From NCBI RefSeq assembly GCF_040954645.1, contig NC_092806.1, positions 131,215,151 to 131,279,150 on the forward strand: a DNA stretch of 64,000 nucleotides, in the 5' to 3' direction. The stretch is from Diabrotica undecimpunctata (taxonomy: Eukaryota; Arthropoda; Insecta; Coleoptera; Chrysomelidae). Below are positions 10,230 to 22,009 of the stretch, piece by piece. The translations under genes and the position numbers were made by a program. The notes beneath the pieces are model-generated. The model was not told the DNA's origin, searched no databases, and was given only the letters and a program-made list of their open reading frames with translations. Positions within the stretch are counted from its first letter, which is position 1. Each line of letters begins with the position of its first letter.

Positions 10230-10425
10230 GATCTTCCTCTCGCATCCCTTCCAGGACCTTGAAACTCTTAATCTTCTAACGATATTAACCTATAATCTCT
10301 TATTTTAGTATCAATTGGTATCCTACCTAGACTTCTACTAATATATTCATTTTTAAATTTATCCTCTTTTATCATACTACTCGCCCATCTAAGCATTCCC
10401 AATTTTAATTTTCTATTTTAACTGA
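10230..10425 (-). pseudogene. LINE 3' fragment
   Basis: The minus strand reads KLGMLRWASSMIKEDKFKN then EYISRSLGRIPIDTKIRDYR. This matches the block KIKNEYIRRSLEVAPIDSK of the LINE at 12.5-14.7 kb, so the two belong to one family. Only the extreme C-terminus is kept. Confidence 0.6.
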
Positions 10426-10510
10426 AAATTAACAACAATTTTAGTTTAAAATAACTTTATTTTTACGTTTCGATTTCAACTTCGAAAATCGTTCTGGTGT
10501 TTTGAGTAAA
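10426..10510. repeat. dispersed repeat, second copy
   Basis: AACAACAATTTTAGTTTAAA and TTTACGTTTCGATTTCAACT recur near 46140-46215 (inverted) and 2985-3110. This is a short interspersed family of unknown class. Confidence 0.55.
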
Positions 10511-10859
10511 TTGAATTAAGATCTTCTTTAATTTCGTCCATTCAGCTCTAATTACACTACATGCATTTTGATATATTCTCTCTCATAATCTTCACAGTTG
10601 GTCAAATGGTTATGTAAATTTCATCTAATCCGATTACAAATCTTACTTTCTTTGGCTATTTTATATATTTTTGCTCTAGTTTTCACCCTCAGGTGTCCAA
10701 TTCATAGTACAGATTTTAGACGCATCTACTTTATCTGTTGCTACTAATATTTTTACTACAAATTTCGTCTTTGGCTATAAATATGTATTCGACATACTTC
10801 TTTGCCAGTCTTTATAAATTTTTCATTTGCCTTTTATTTTTTTCTAGTATTTTTTTTTT
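10511..10859. other. unassigned stretch
   Basis: No coding similarity seen. Confidence 0.3.
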
Positions 10860-11200
10860 GACCACCACTAGATGAAAAGAAGAAAAATAGACACCACTGA
10901 AATGTTCTGTTGGAGAAGAATGCTACAAATTCTGTGGACCGACCACAAGACAAATATTTCAATTTTAAATGAACTAAAAGTCAGCAAACGGCTATCCAGC
11001 AAAGTCTGGAGATACTGGAAATCTGGAAATCCGGCAAATCTGGAAATACTTATTATCCAAGAAGAAGTAGAAGGCTGAAGATCACGAGGAAGATCTCCAA
11101 CAAGATTCAGGAGGATCGATCAAATTAAAAGCATATGCAAAAGACCTATGCATGAGTTAAAAAAAATGGCCAGACTACACTCCCTCCGGGGGGTCAGGAT
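10860..11200 (+). pseudogene. LINE 3' fragment (RTE-like)
   Basis: The frame from 10872 reads KRRKIDTTEMFCWRRMLQIL, WTDHKTNISILNELKVSKR and later EGRRSRGRSPTRF-like codons, with IDQIKSICKRPMHELKKMA in a shifted frame. This is the C-terminal tail of RTE-like LINE polyproteins (FEMWCWRR.L.I.WT...TN..IL.EL). Stops and frameshifts are present. Confidence 0.65.
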
Positions 11201-12029
11201 TGAGGAGAGAGAAAGATGTTATAATTTTCCAATGCTTTTCCTAATTTATATTTTCTTTGTTTTTCTAAAAAAATTTTCTTTCTTTGTGTTCTCTATTATA
11301 TAGTGCTACTGCTAGTTTCAGCGTATCATCTCCAGTATCATAATATATCTAATTTCAAAACCTAGTCCTTCATGTACCGCTTTATATATGTGGTTGAGCC
11401 TAATATTTATTACAAAGAAAAATGTTTAAATTTAAGAACATTTCTGCCTGATGTACTGGTGGACATCTGTGAGCGCCAAGCAAATCCTCTACCCCAACCG
11501 ACTCAGATATTTCCTTATCCGAGACTTCTCGACTTCAGCCCTTTAGCTGCAAGCCAAAAATCGCCATAACACTCATAATATTTTCAGTAAGCATTCAACT
11601 CTAGACTAATTTAGTTCAAACAAATTATTTTTCAAGACCGATCCACAGTCAACCTTGTTTACTTGGTGCTTATGCTACACGTACTGCTTAAAAGAATAAG
11701 TATTTTTCTTCTTCTTTATGTTCCTCTCCTATCGGAGATTGGATATCATAAAGAGTATTTTATTTTTTTTACAACAACTGTTCTAAACAACTAGTTTGTT
11801 GTGGAGCAAAACAAAATAGGGAATTATCACATACATTTAAATTATGTGAGTTCTTTAATTCAACAACGAGTGGATTTACTTCTGGAAGAAACGATTTACT
11901 AAGAAGATAGAACACTATTCAAGCAGCCGTTAACTAACAGTTCGCTGGTTTTTTACAGTCCTCAAGCGAATTTACGACTATACAAACAGAGGTAGAGGTT
12001 GAACAATCCTCTTTTGCATTGTCCCACAT
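11201..12029. other. unassigned stretch
   Basis: A 65-codon ORF (11372-11569) has no recognisable motif. I see no gene or repeat boundary. Confidence 0.3.
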
Positions 12030-12455
12030 ATGCATAAAAATGACTCCTATTATTACTCCCTCCTCTATTAGAATACCCTTATGTCTATTTCCTAATTGAT
12101 CATAGAAAGTATTTCTTTCATTCTCACCCAGTCAAGGTTGAGGCACATACACACAGGCTACATTCAGCATTTTTCTATCAAGTACAAATTTCATTAACAT
12201 TATCCTATCACTCGTTCTTTTTGAGTTTTTGCAAAGTTCTATTTCATTTCTCTATAAGAAATTATACCAATTCAACCCCTAGTGTTACGACGTTTTCCTA
12301 AATACCACGACTTTTCCTCCATTGTCCCTTCTACTTTGTCTCCTGAATGCAAGTAATGTGTAACCTCCTTCTTTTAAGCGCATCCATAAACTCCATTCTC
12401 TTACCTGATAGATTTCTATGATTCCAAGACCTTATCCTGACTTTTTTTAACCTTC
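12030..12455 (-). pseudogene. LINE endonuclease N-terminal fragment
   Basis: The minus strand gives RIRSWNHRNLSGKRMEFMDA, LKRRRLHITCIQETKWKG (the N-terminal Asn and the catalytic-Glu motif QE.KWKG of APE-type LINE endonucleases), then SDRIMLMKFVLDRKMLNVAC and VYVPQP. It faces away from the plus-strand LINE at 12545. Both pieces cover the SDRIM...PQ segment, so they are two insertions rather than one inverted copy. Confidence 0.65.
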
Positions 12456-12544
12456 AACGGTTTTCCCTTGAAAGCCTCTTTTTTGTTTTCATCCGGAACA
12501 TTTACTTTGGGAGATTCCATCACTTTAGCGTAGTTTTGTTATGT

Positions 12545-14745
12545 TCGATGGTGTGTTCGAGTGGGTATTATTTTGAACAACGAGTGGAAGGAACATCTTG
12601 TAAAGGTAACTGAATTCAAGCAATACCAACGTAAACATCATATGTGCTTATATCCCACAGGAGGGTGCGAAGAACAGGAAAAAGAAGAATTTTGGAGTGC
12701 CCTTGATTGCGAGATACTAGAGATTCCTGGAGACGAAAAGTGTTTTATTGGAGGTGATTTAATGGGACATTATGGTAGAGAAAGAGGGTGAATAGAAAGA
12801 GTTCATGGAGGTTTGGGGATGAGAATAAGAAATAATGAAGGAAATAGTTGATTGACTTCAGCGGCATGGAGTGTGTCTTAGATTAATACATTCTTAATGA
12901 AGAGTGAAGGTCAGTATATTACCTATAGCCGCGGGGGAAGAGAAAGTCAGATAGATTGTGTGATGTGTAGAAGAATCCAGCTAAAAGAGGTTACTAAAGA
13001 GTGATAAAGTTTGAGTGCATAGCTAATCAACACTGACCGGTGATAGTGGATATATAGATAAAGGTGACGCGAAAAGGAAAGCAAGTGAACACAAGAAAGT
13101 AAAGCGGTGGAAGTTAAGAGTAGAGTGCTGGAAGCGTTTGAGGAAAAAGATACGGTAAATGACTGGTGGGACCCAACAGCAAAGTTGTGGTACGAGTGGG
13201 AGAGAAAGTGCTAGGAAAAACATCTCTAGTGTCTCTATGAGACAAAGAAACTTGGTGGTGGAACGATAAAGTGCGGCAGAAAGTTACGGAGAAGAAAGAG
13301 GCTAGAAAGAAATATGACAAGTATAAAAAAGAGGAAGATAAGGATATATACAAGGTAGCAAAGATGTAAGCAAAGCGCGTTGTGGCTATTGCTAAGGAAA
13401 GATCGTCTACACAGCTGTGTGAAAAGTTGGAAACAACCAAGGGGGTGAAAAGGTTATACAGCATTGCTAAAGCAATGGAAAAGTCATCAAAGGACTTGAC
13501 TTACGTGCGACAGATTAAGGGTGTGTATGGAAAAGTGTCAAGAATTGATGTTGAAATAAAGCAAAGATGGTATGAGTACTTTGTAAAGTTGCTAAACGAA
13601 TAACATCAGAGAAGAGATAGAGAATGCGGAATCCCAAATAAGAATGTAATACCGTGGATAGCGAGAGATAAGGTTGTCGAAGCGTTAAATAGGATGAAGA
13701 ATCGTAAGGCGGTAGGACCTAATGAAATACCTGTGGTGGTTTGGATGGCTCTAGGAGAGGAAGGTGTTGATGTTTTGTGGCAAATAATAAGTAGTATATA
13801 TAAGGACGAAAGGATGCATGGAGAAAGAATGAGATGGAATTTGGTCACTTCAGACATAGAAATGAAAACTATGTAGGACGAATGATAGAGACCAATGTTA
13901 AAAGTTGATGGAAAGAGAGGTAGAGTAAAACCGAAGAGGAGATGGAAGGACTGTGTGACACCTTTGGTGAAGAAGACACGATTTACATAAATGAATGGCG
14001 AAGAACAGTAACGGTCAGCAACTTCTAAAAAGCGAAAAGCTGAGGAGGAAGAAGAAGAAAGTCAGATGTGGGAAAGATTGATAAATTTCATGTAAAAGTA
14101 GGATTGCTTCGGGCTCCGCGCTTAGTCCTTATTTATTCTCATTAGTGTTGGATCAGATAACAAAAACTACAAGGTAACATTCTTTGGTGCATAATGCATG
14201 CTAATGGTGTAGTGTTGGTAGAAAATACTGAAAAGGAAAATGGAGATGCATGAAGTAGAGTTAGGGCAGGATAGATGAAGTGGAAGGAAGCGAATGTTGT
14301 GTTTGTGTGATAGAGATTCCAATGAAATTAAAAGAAACATTCTACGATGAAACTTCCATAAGTACAACTATGATATACGGAACTGAATGTTGGGCAGTTA
14401 AAAAGAATGAGGAACAACGAATGCAGGTGGCGACAATGAAAATGCTTTGATGGACAAGTGGAGTATAAAAAGAATAAAATTAAGAATGAATATATTAGAA
14501 GAAGTCTAGAGGTGGCACCCATTGATTCCAAGAGTTAAGAGAGCATAGGTTAAGATGGCTCAGGCATGTTCAACGTCACGACGATAACCACTTAAGACGA
14601 AAAATTGCTGATTTTTAAATTCCTAAAAGAAATAGGAGAAGGACAAAGAAGATCTGGAGCAAGACACTTAAACAGGACATGTCGGTAAAGGGAATTTATA
14701 TTGGTATGAACCAAGACAGAAATTTTGTAGAATATTATTATTAAC
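12545..14745 (+). pseudogene. decayed LINE with endonuclease and reverse transcriptase (RTE-like)
   Basis: Plus-strand blocks: CEEQEKEEFWSALDCEILEI, FIGGDLMGHYGRERG (degraded GDFN/GDLNGH active-site region), SEGQYITYSRGGRESQIDCV (endonuclease end), AKERSSTQLCEKLETTKGVK, MKNRKAVGPNEIPVVVW (RT finger block), MHANGVVLVENTEKENG (where Y-A-D-D is now H-A-N-G) and NEYIRRSLEVAPIDS. The segment between about 13870 and 14100 lacks RT motifs A and B. Many stops make it an old copy. Confidence 0.75.
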
Positions 14746-16270
14746 AAAATTCTAATGTAATTTCTTTAAATGAATTATCTTTAGGATTGAAATGAGAAAT
14801 CAAAATATATTATTAAATTATATATTAAAATAATTATAAATAAACCTAAGATATAAATTAGATAATAAAAATAAAATATAAATTAATAAAAATAAAATAA
14901 AACTTAAAATATTAAATACAAATATAAAAACATAAAATAATAAAACTGTTAGTATACACAATACGCACATAAATAAAAACCTAATACTAGAGAAGGACAA
15001 AGCAATTAAAAGTTTAAACAAACTAAGAGTGTTTACTATTCCACCAATCAATGTAAAAGTTTATGTGTAGAGTATAGACATTGTGTGAGAACTCATTACT
15101 TCTAAATACCACTCTATTTATTGATATATTAATGTAGATATCACCTAATACGTAACCAAAGCTTTTCTAACATGTTTAAAAAGAGTAAGAGCATATTTTT
15201 TAAGAACTCAGTTTTCTTTGTAATGATCCAGATGGTGTTTAGATGTCTAAATTCTCATATTTGTCGTTCTATACTCTTAAATGTTATGATGGAAAATATG
15301 ACATACTTGAAACTAAACTGAAAACTTATATAGAGAGCTATCTTTGACACAATTTTACTCTACGTCTTCTTAGTCAGTAAAATAACTTTTCTCTTTAACA
15401 ACATTCTTTTATTATTATTAAAATTACTAACTCAAAATGCCTACAAAGTCAGTTTAAAGTGAAAATATCTTTTACATCTACGAATATTCTACTCAGTATA
15501 CATTTGTCTTGAAAGTATCTACCCCAGTTATACACATTTTTCTAAAATTTCAAAAGAATTTATAACAACCATAAATACTATCACAGCACATCTCTCGTAG
15601 TTTTTTTTTAGATCCAAAACCCTAACTGAGACTTTAAAAAATTATCCAGTATCAAATAAAAGATTAAGTTCAAAACATTATGGAATAAAACAAGAACGAA
15701 TGGTGTACATATCTGTAATCAAAGGAGTGTTATCTTTATCAAAATATCGACATAATTAGAGTAAATAATTTAGTGTTCATAAGTATTCAGGAATAAAATT
15801 TGTGAAAAATATTTGGAAAGAAAAAATCTCAAAGTATATTTTATAATTAAAAGTTATTTGAAAGGACAGTACACACATGAAGATAGTATTTTATGTCCCA
15901 AAGTGTTTTAAGAGTATTCAATAACAAGTATAAAAAAAGCAGATACAATAGAAGAGTCAGGGAAACGGAGAAGTAGATGTTTTGAATACATAGGAGTGTG
16001 TTATGTTGTGTTAAGTTGTAAATCTACCTTAATATTTGTAAACCTACCTTAACATTAGTGACATGTCAAGTAGAAGAAGAAGCCCGGGAGTGGAAGAGAA
16101 GGACAGACATTGACAGTCGACAGACTGGTCTTATGGCTCTTTAGAGATAATTATTTATTAGTATTAGTTTGTCTTATAATAAATAAAATATACAGTCGTC
16201 TCTTATAACAAAAAGCCCGTAGAGAAGAACAGAGTAAAAAAAGCAAATGAATTGAAAACAAGACACTAGT
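14746..16270. other. long AT-rich non-coding stretch
   Basis: Very AT-rich. The only ORF (15051-14818, minus) is low-complexity Phe/Leu/Ile and is not credible. No repeat boundary was recognised. Confidence 0.45.
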
Positions 16271-16274
16271 TACA

Positions 16275-17080
16275 ACAAATATATAACACATGCCCAAGAC
16301 AGAAATCCGGTAAAGCTTGGGATCATACCACCGTCTTTCGGGCAGAAGTTGCCGTTATACAAGCTGTACCATGAAACTAATAGGTTGGCAAGTTGGCAAA
16401 AAATAACGACTTAATCTTGATCTACTCGATAGTCGCTCTAAAAGCTATCAGTTCTATGCAGATTAACTGTGAGACTATTTTTACCTTGACACTAGCCTGG
16501 GTTCCAGGGTTCAAATGCTACGTGGGCAAGGAGAAGGCTGATAAATTGGCGCGAGAAGGTGCTTGTGCAGCGATAATTGGCCCGAAATCCTGCTTTGTAC
16601 CAATGACCACCAGGACAAAGACAGACTAAAAAAGTCATTAAGGGACATAAAGCCAAATTCACTGCCGACTTACTGACGGATAAGCGAAACACTGTCAGGT
16701 CAGTGTGATAGTGGGACAGCTGGCTGGACACTGAAGGCTCAATAAACATTTGAGTCGTATGGAATTAATGGAAGAGGAGACTTGTCAGTTCTCTCTAGAA
16801 AAAGATGAAACCGATCTGCACTTTTTATATTAGTGTGAAAGTTTCACAATGCTGCAGTATCTAGAACTCAAATAAAAACAACCAAAAACATTAGTCTATA
16901 AATTAGAAATCTCATTAAGAGGATAGGACTGGATGAAGAGTTTTACGTGATAAAGGGAAGCAGATTAGATATGTAAAGGTTGCAGTGTGTCAGGCTGAGA
17001 GCCGCTCTATTTGCAGATACAACAAAACAATTACAAAAATTAAGTAGCTTAAGTTCTGTAGAACAAACAGAGTATAGAAA
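16275..17080 (+). pseudogene. LINE RNase H domain fragment (R1/Jockey/I type)
   Basis: Broken frames give VFRAEVAVIQA, LILIYS..ALKAISSMQ, then TLAWVPGFKCYVGKEKADKL with AREGACAAIIGP. This is the end of an RNase H1 domain (normally VWVPGHSGI.GNE.AD.LAR.GS). A degraded zinc-binding tail (EETCQFSLEKDETDLHFLY) follows. In the conserved VPGHSG motif the His is replaced by Phe. The fragment lies just downstream of the proximal last aldolase exon. Confidence 0.65.
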
Positions 17081-17352
17081 GACTTTAGATGGAACACAGT
17101 AATACAATATTTAGACTACTATCACATAAGAAAACATTAGATATACTAGGAAAGGTTTAAGTCCCTGAGATGCATAAGTGCAAAAAAAAGAAAAGCAGCA
17201 ATAAAATTATTCACTAGAAGAAAACAGCGTCTAAAAATTTGCATAAATATTTGAACTTGTCGATTATAGGATCTGAATTTACCGAGCAATTATTATGAGC
17301 AGCATGGGGTACTTTTAACTTTCATTGTTTTTTACCGAAATATTCGAAATTC

Positions 17353-17645
17353 TTAATCTAGCTGATATTTAACATCATACTCTCTTATGACCAAACGGAT
17401 CTTTTCTATGGCAAGCGCTATATCTTCGTCTGTGATCTCGTGATAGGTGACGAATCTGACGCAGTCGTTTTTCAAAGAGGAACATCTGACACTTGCCCTT
17501 ACTTCGTCCCCTGCTACTACGTTTTGCAATCGGCGCTGGAACTCTTTTATGTCGATCTTTGTTCGATCAATGTATACCAAAATAATATTGGTCTGAACCT
17601 TGGTCAGTTGCACTTTAAACAAGTTGGATCTCATGTGATGTACAG
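17353..17645 (-). CDS. threonine aldolase, proximal last exon
   Basis: An acceptor (a pyrimidine-rich run ending TTTTCAG; AG at 17647-17646) is followed by AVHHMRSNLFKVQLTKVQT, TNIILVYIDRTKIDIKEF, VRFVTYHEITDEDIALAIEK and a stop after KYQLD at 17355-17353. The phase matches the exon ending at 19406 (a split Ala codon). It is the small C-terminal domain of L-threonine aldolase; the Arg of VRFVT is the conserved carboxylate-binding position. Its closest counterpart here is the distal exon 6746-6460, which shares T-N-I-I, R-x-V-T and T-D-E-D-I-x-L-A-I. I saw no AATAAA within 300 bases downstream. Confidence 0.92.
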
Positions 17646-18259
17646 CTGAAAATTGAAAAAGGTTTCAATCGTGCTGACGTCATTAGTTAGTTAATTCTCC
17701 CAATAAAAAAATGCATTTTTCCTAAAACTATTACATAAATAGAACTTTTTATTAGTGTTTCGCCCAAAAATAAATTAAGATGATTCTCGATTGAAAGAAT
17801 TCACATTTTTAATTAAAGTCTTACACTCTATACATTCATATCAGAGATGATAGATCGATAGACAGTGTTTTCTTATACCGTTGTCAGAAAAAATGACTCA
17901 AAGAATAATATGCAATAAAGTACAGTAAAAAATTATTAACTATTTGTCTCTGACATACCGCTTGTGTATCCATAACATGTCAACTATTTTTTCACAATAA
18001 TAGTACCTTCATAATATTATTTCTTTAACCGTGTCATTTCTGAAACTTTCTCGAAATCCAGAGTGATCTGATTGCTTCCAGTTCAGCAGCTTCTAATATT
18101 TTTTTATATTTCTCTGCTGGTGTTTAATTCTCTGATCTATACAATAAACTACTATTCATATATATTAAATATTCCTTTCTTTGTAATGTTTTTATTTCAT
18201 ATAATGCCATTGAGACAGGATATTGTTTTTTTTTTCAGGATATTTTTAGATGAGTAAAG
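17646..18259. other. intron sequence, unassigned
   Basis: AT-rich, with no coding similarity. It begins the intron between the exons ending at 19406 and starting at 17645. Confidence 0.35.
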
Positions 18260-18740
18260 ATTTACTCCCAGATCGTTATAGTTGTGGCAGTTTGTTGTTT
18301 TATCACTATTTCAAGCATACAAGAAGCCAGGCCTAACTTGATGTTACTCTTTCTTGCGTTAAAATTACGCAATATAATGGTAAGATCCTGCGTTTTAGTG
18401 GATTTTAAAATATTGTCTATGTCTTCGTAGAAACTAGGATCTACAAAGGGCTGTAAAGCCAGAATGATGATAATGATGATGTATCCAGGTGTATGGATGT
18501 ATATATTTATGATTAAAGAAGTCACTGGTGGTATTCAAGTTAATGATTTGACAGAATTGTACAAATCTATTACTATTATCATTCGTTGGTTCTCTTCCAA
18601 ATAGACCTACTATATTAGTGTTAAGTAATTTTCTGATTCGGCTGTTGAAGTCATCTATTAGAACAATATCTCTAGAGTGTTTAATTTAATTAACAGTTTA
18701 TTAGCGATTAATTCAACCTCCGGTGGGCATAAATTGCTAT
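18260..18740 (-). pseudogene. two LINE endonuclease fragments
   Basis: On the minus strand, 18695-18480 reads IVLIDDFNSRIRK, FGREPTND and RFVQFCQIINLNTTSDFFNH. This is an APE-type endonuclease with the G-D-F-N motif as D-D-F-N. Then 18450-18260 reads FYEDIDNILKSTKTQDLTII and RNFNAR, the same region again. Since both contain the DFNA segment, they are separate insertions. Between them is the run TGTAAAGCCAGAATGATGAT, which also ends the LINE at 29.5 kb. Confidence 0.6.
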
Positions 18741-19405
18741 TAGAATGATTAAGATAAGCGATATTGTCATTGACTGTTTCATTGTTTCGGTAACTGTCAC
18801 CACATTAAGTTTTTTATTTCAGGTAAAATAATGTTGACTTTGCATTTTACTATCTATATATTTTCTGTAGTTATTATCGATCCGTTCATCCGAGAATTTG
18901 ATTTTAGCTAGCCTACTGCTACAGCATCAGAACCATTGGTCGGCCCAGGTCGATAGGCGTCTTTGGAGACAAATCCCGAAACAGGTCGATTTTTATTTTT
19001 AAATATTTTGATTTTTTTGGCATATTTATCATACTTAACATGTTTTCAACTGAAATTTAGGTAAATGAGATTACTACTAATGCATATAAGAATTTCGGAT
19101 TCACAAAATACAAGCATATTCCTGTTGTTTTCTCATTTTTCTGGGTATATATCCTTCCCCATTTCCATTGCTTCCAATATACTATACGTCTCTCGGTCTA
19201 GTTTCTTAAGAGTTGTTTTGTTGTTACTTGTTTATTTACTTGTTACTATTTCAAAAGACTATTTGACTCATAAGGCAACAAGTTAAAAGCATTTGTGTTA
19301 GTCTACGCAATTAGTAAGCAGTGAAAAGACAAGTCGATCTAGCAATTAAAGGGTAAGTAAAAGCCACATTTAAATCATAATAGTGTATAAAGAATATATA
19401 TTTAC
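18741..19405. other. intron sequence, unassigned
   Basis: Possible further LINE debris on the minus strand near 18650-18960, but no motif is clear enough to call. Confidence 0.3.
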
Positions 19406-19542
19406 CTCTTGCAATTTTAAAAGCATGGTCGTGATCAATCTTCAATCTGTCTATCATAGTATCCAGAGCTACCAATCCAGCTGCCGCCAGTATTCCAGCT
19501 TGTCTCCAACCACCTCCTAGTACCTTTCGGATACGGCGAGCC
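19406..19542 (-). CDS. threonine aldolase exon (GGGWRQAG block)
   Basis: An acceptor with a T-rich tract ending TTAAAG precedes 19542 and the donor GTAAAT follows 19406. The exon codes [29 protein letters not shown] and [10 protein letters not shown]. The R-x-x-R-K-x-x-G-G-G-x-R-Q-x-G-x-L-A-A-A-G signature is highly characteristic of L-threonine aldolase. The family usually has Met where this gene has Trp in GGG-M-RQ. The exon is 137 nt, entering with one base completing Lys and leaving one base that begins Ala. Confidence 0.95.
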
Positions 19543-19649
19543 CTTTAAGTAAAAAAATTGCCTTTTAGTTTTAGACATCCACCAAGTAAATTATCTATAG
19601 TTTAATATCATATCAAAATTTTAATGTTTGCAATGTGTTAACTACAAAC

Positions 19650-20075
19650 AAAAGGAAGTCCCTTCTTGAGGAAGAACAAAGAGGATTCCGAAAAGGTCGC
19701 TCATACATAGACGCTGTATTCACGGTTTAATATATAATCAAAAACCGACGTGAATATAACCTAGAAATTCATACCATATTTGCAGCTTTTACAACAACTT
19801 TCGATATAGTAATAATTTTTCAAGAAGTACGACAACGATGCTGATTATCTCCAATACTTTTGAATATATATTTATTTTATTATACTTAAACCAAAGCACG
19901 CTAGGAAATTAGGCTCAATGCAAGAATCTCAATTAATACTCTGCTTTTCGCTGACGATCAAGCAGTTCATGCAGCATCCGAAGATGATCTATAAAAAACC
20001 ATACACCTTTTATACCTTGATGCCAAAAAGTACAACTGTGAAATTTTCAAAACTTCAAACTTTCATTTTATAAGT
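19650..20075 (+). pseudogene. LINE reverse transcriptase fragment
   Basis: Frames give EEQRGFRKGRSYIDAVFT, YNLEIHTIF (motif A region, degraded) and LLFADDQAVHAASEDDL-like codons. This is an RT with an F-A-D-D-Q-type motif C. Stops and frameshifts are numerous. Confidence 0.6.
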
Positions 20076-20769
20076 TCCCGAAGAGTTTTTATCCATAATT
20101 TTATTGTGGCCCATTGTTTTTTAATTGTTAATTTCGCGCCGTGCCGTTTCACGGGATCGCTATATACAATACAGACTTATACAAGTGTTGGAATAAAGTA
20201 TGGAACCAACTAATATCAAAAAATATGTCAAAAAGACGCGATTTATGAAACTTTGCCTGCACGTATAATGACACATAATGCATCTGACGCCATATTTTTT
20301 ACTACTACTCTACTTCCGGTTTAACCGGAAATACACTCAACTTATTTAATTTAAATGGGATACCTGTATATTTTTGTAAATTTTAAAAGAACTTCTTACA
20401 TACCTAATTCGTACATATCAAGTTTGGTGGAAAAGCAGCAATAAATCACTTTACAGTTAAAAAATAGGTAAAATGTGACCAATATGCGGTTCACCACCGA
20501 AAGAGCCGCCCAGGCTCCGTTACGCCCATATATGGGCTTTAGTACGCTTCAGTACTGTAATAAAAAAGAAATTGGTCCAAGTGGACAAATTTATACTACC
20601 TCACTTGGGAGGTTGAAGTGTAAAAACGATTTTTGACCTTCATTTTCTGTTGGCAACATGTAATTTTATTATAAGGGGACTATTTCAAGAAAGACTGTGC
20701 AAAAATATGCAATGTGAATATTTTCCTACCTAGTGCAAATATACTACCCGGACTATTAGGATGTTACAC
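20076..20769. other. unassigned intronic stretch with repeat-like blocks
   Basis: Includes CTTCCGGTTTAACCGGAA (about 20322-20339), an inverted pair, and TACCTGTATATTTTTG, which look like parts of an interspersed repeat. No coding similarity. Confidence 0.35.
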
Positions 20770-21235
20770 ATCATACGGTTTTGAACGTGCGACACAATAA
20801 GAAGAATGTTAGGTGATAAACGCAGAAAGATAGTCAATTATTAAAGTTTTATATGGCAATGACCAAACCAACACTTCTGTATTCTTGCGAAAAGTGGGCA
20901 ATAAAACAGAAATACATGTCGTGAAAATTTCTAAGAAGCGTCAAGAGGTGTACAAAATTATATTAGATAAGAAACACTGAAATCAGGAAAGACCTTGGTA
21001 TATTTTTAATAGAAGAAAAAATCCACCACTACTATAAAACTGGTACTCCCATGTACATAGAATGAGTAAAGACCACATACTAAAAATAGCAATAAAATAC
21101 CACATACATGAGCAGTTAAACCCAAACAGGTCATAAGGATTAATCTGCCAAGAAGACGTCGGCAGTAAATAAAAGGTCAAAAAATAACAGACCAAATGAC
21201 ATAGAGGAGTAAGAATTCATTTTTTTCCCAGAGAT
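20770..21235 (+). pseudogene. LINE C-terminal fragment
   Basis: Broken frames: MLGDKRRKIVN, KPTLLYSC.KWAIKQKYMS, SVKRCTKLY, RNTEIRKDLGIFLIEEKIHH and HRMSKDHILKIAIKYH. These match the post-RT region of insect LINE polyproteins. Frameshifted. Confidence 0.55.
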
Positions 21236-21294
21236 TAAGGGTTATAGTAAGAATAGTTAATCTGTTAGCATTTTTAACATTAATAAGAACGGCA

Positions 21295-21595
21295 TAATAA
21301 TAGAACGGTCATGGTATGTAACTAGACTAAAAGAGCTTTTGACAGATTCCAGCATGAAAAACTTATTACTATCTTAAAAAAAAATAACATAGACAGCAAC
21401 AATTTACCAATTTTATATTATATCTTTATCAAAACTAGACACCGGGGCGTTAGAGCCGAAGAGAAACTGGCAGAAGAAATAAATAGAGGAGTTTGACAAG
21501 CATACATACTTTCTCCATTCTTATTCCACGCCTGCAGCGAAATCATATTTCAGGAAAGTCATAAAAGAAAGTATTTTATTCAACAGAGGTAACAT
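21295..21595 (+). pseudogene. LINE reverse transcriptase fragment (motifs A-B)
   Basis: The frame gives TKRAFDRFQHEKLITILKKN, NIDSNNLPILYYIF, RGVRAEEKLAEEI and AYILSPFLFHACSE (the usual form is G-V-R-Q-G-C-x-L-S-P-L-L-F-N). Motif A has lost its catalytic Asp context (usually DF-x-K-A-F-D). Confidence 0.6.
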
Positions 21596-22009
21596 CAAAC
21601 ATGTTTTGCTACAGATTTGTAAAATTTCTATCGATTTATTAATTTTTTAATTGTTTTTATACCTTCAAAAATTAAAAAATTATACTGAGTTATAAAAACT
21701 AAAAACATGGTTACCAAAACGTATATATATTTAAAAAGTACAAAAGCACCGAGAATGTCCCATCTGTATATTATATCGTCCAGACGGCCATAGCTCAGCG
21801 GCAAGATACTGGCTACTGGCATTTTCATTTCCTAAAGAATGATACAAGCCGTTCACTGTGCTTAGGAGAGCACGTAAAGCCGTCGGTCCTCTTGGGCTAG
21901 TGTGCATCGACACTAGCTACTTAAAACACAAGCGTCTATTCATACCTTGTTACAATTCGTCTTCGATGCTCGCGCATCCATGTAATGTCAAATATTTTAT
22001 TAGGTTATA

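Noticed and set aside
12030..14745. A single LINE with an inverted 5' end
   Set aside because: The minus and plus parts both contain the same endonuclease segment (SDRIM...PQ), so they are separate fragments, unlike the case at 46.4-49 kb.
14818..15051. Minus-strand ORF of 77 codons rich in Phe, Leu and Ile
   Set aside because: Low-complexity product of AT-rich DNA with no motif; not a credible membrane protein gene.
21787..21860. A tRNA gene
   Set aside because: The A-box is good, but no cloverleaf, anticodon stem or close B-box is visible, and the 13-bp duplication and ATT tail show a SINE.
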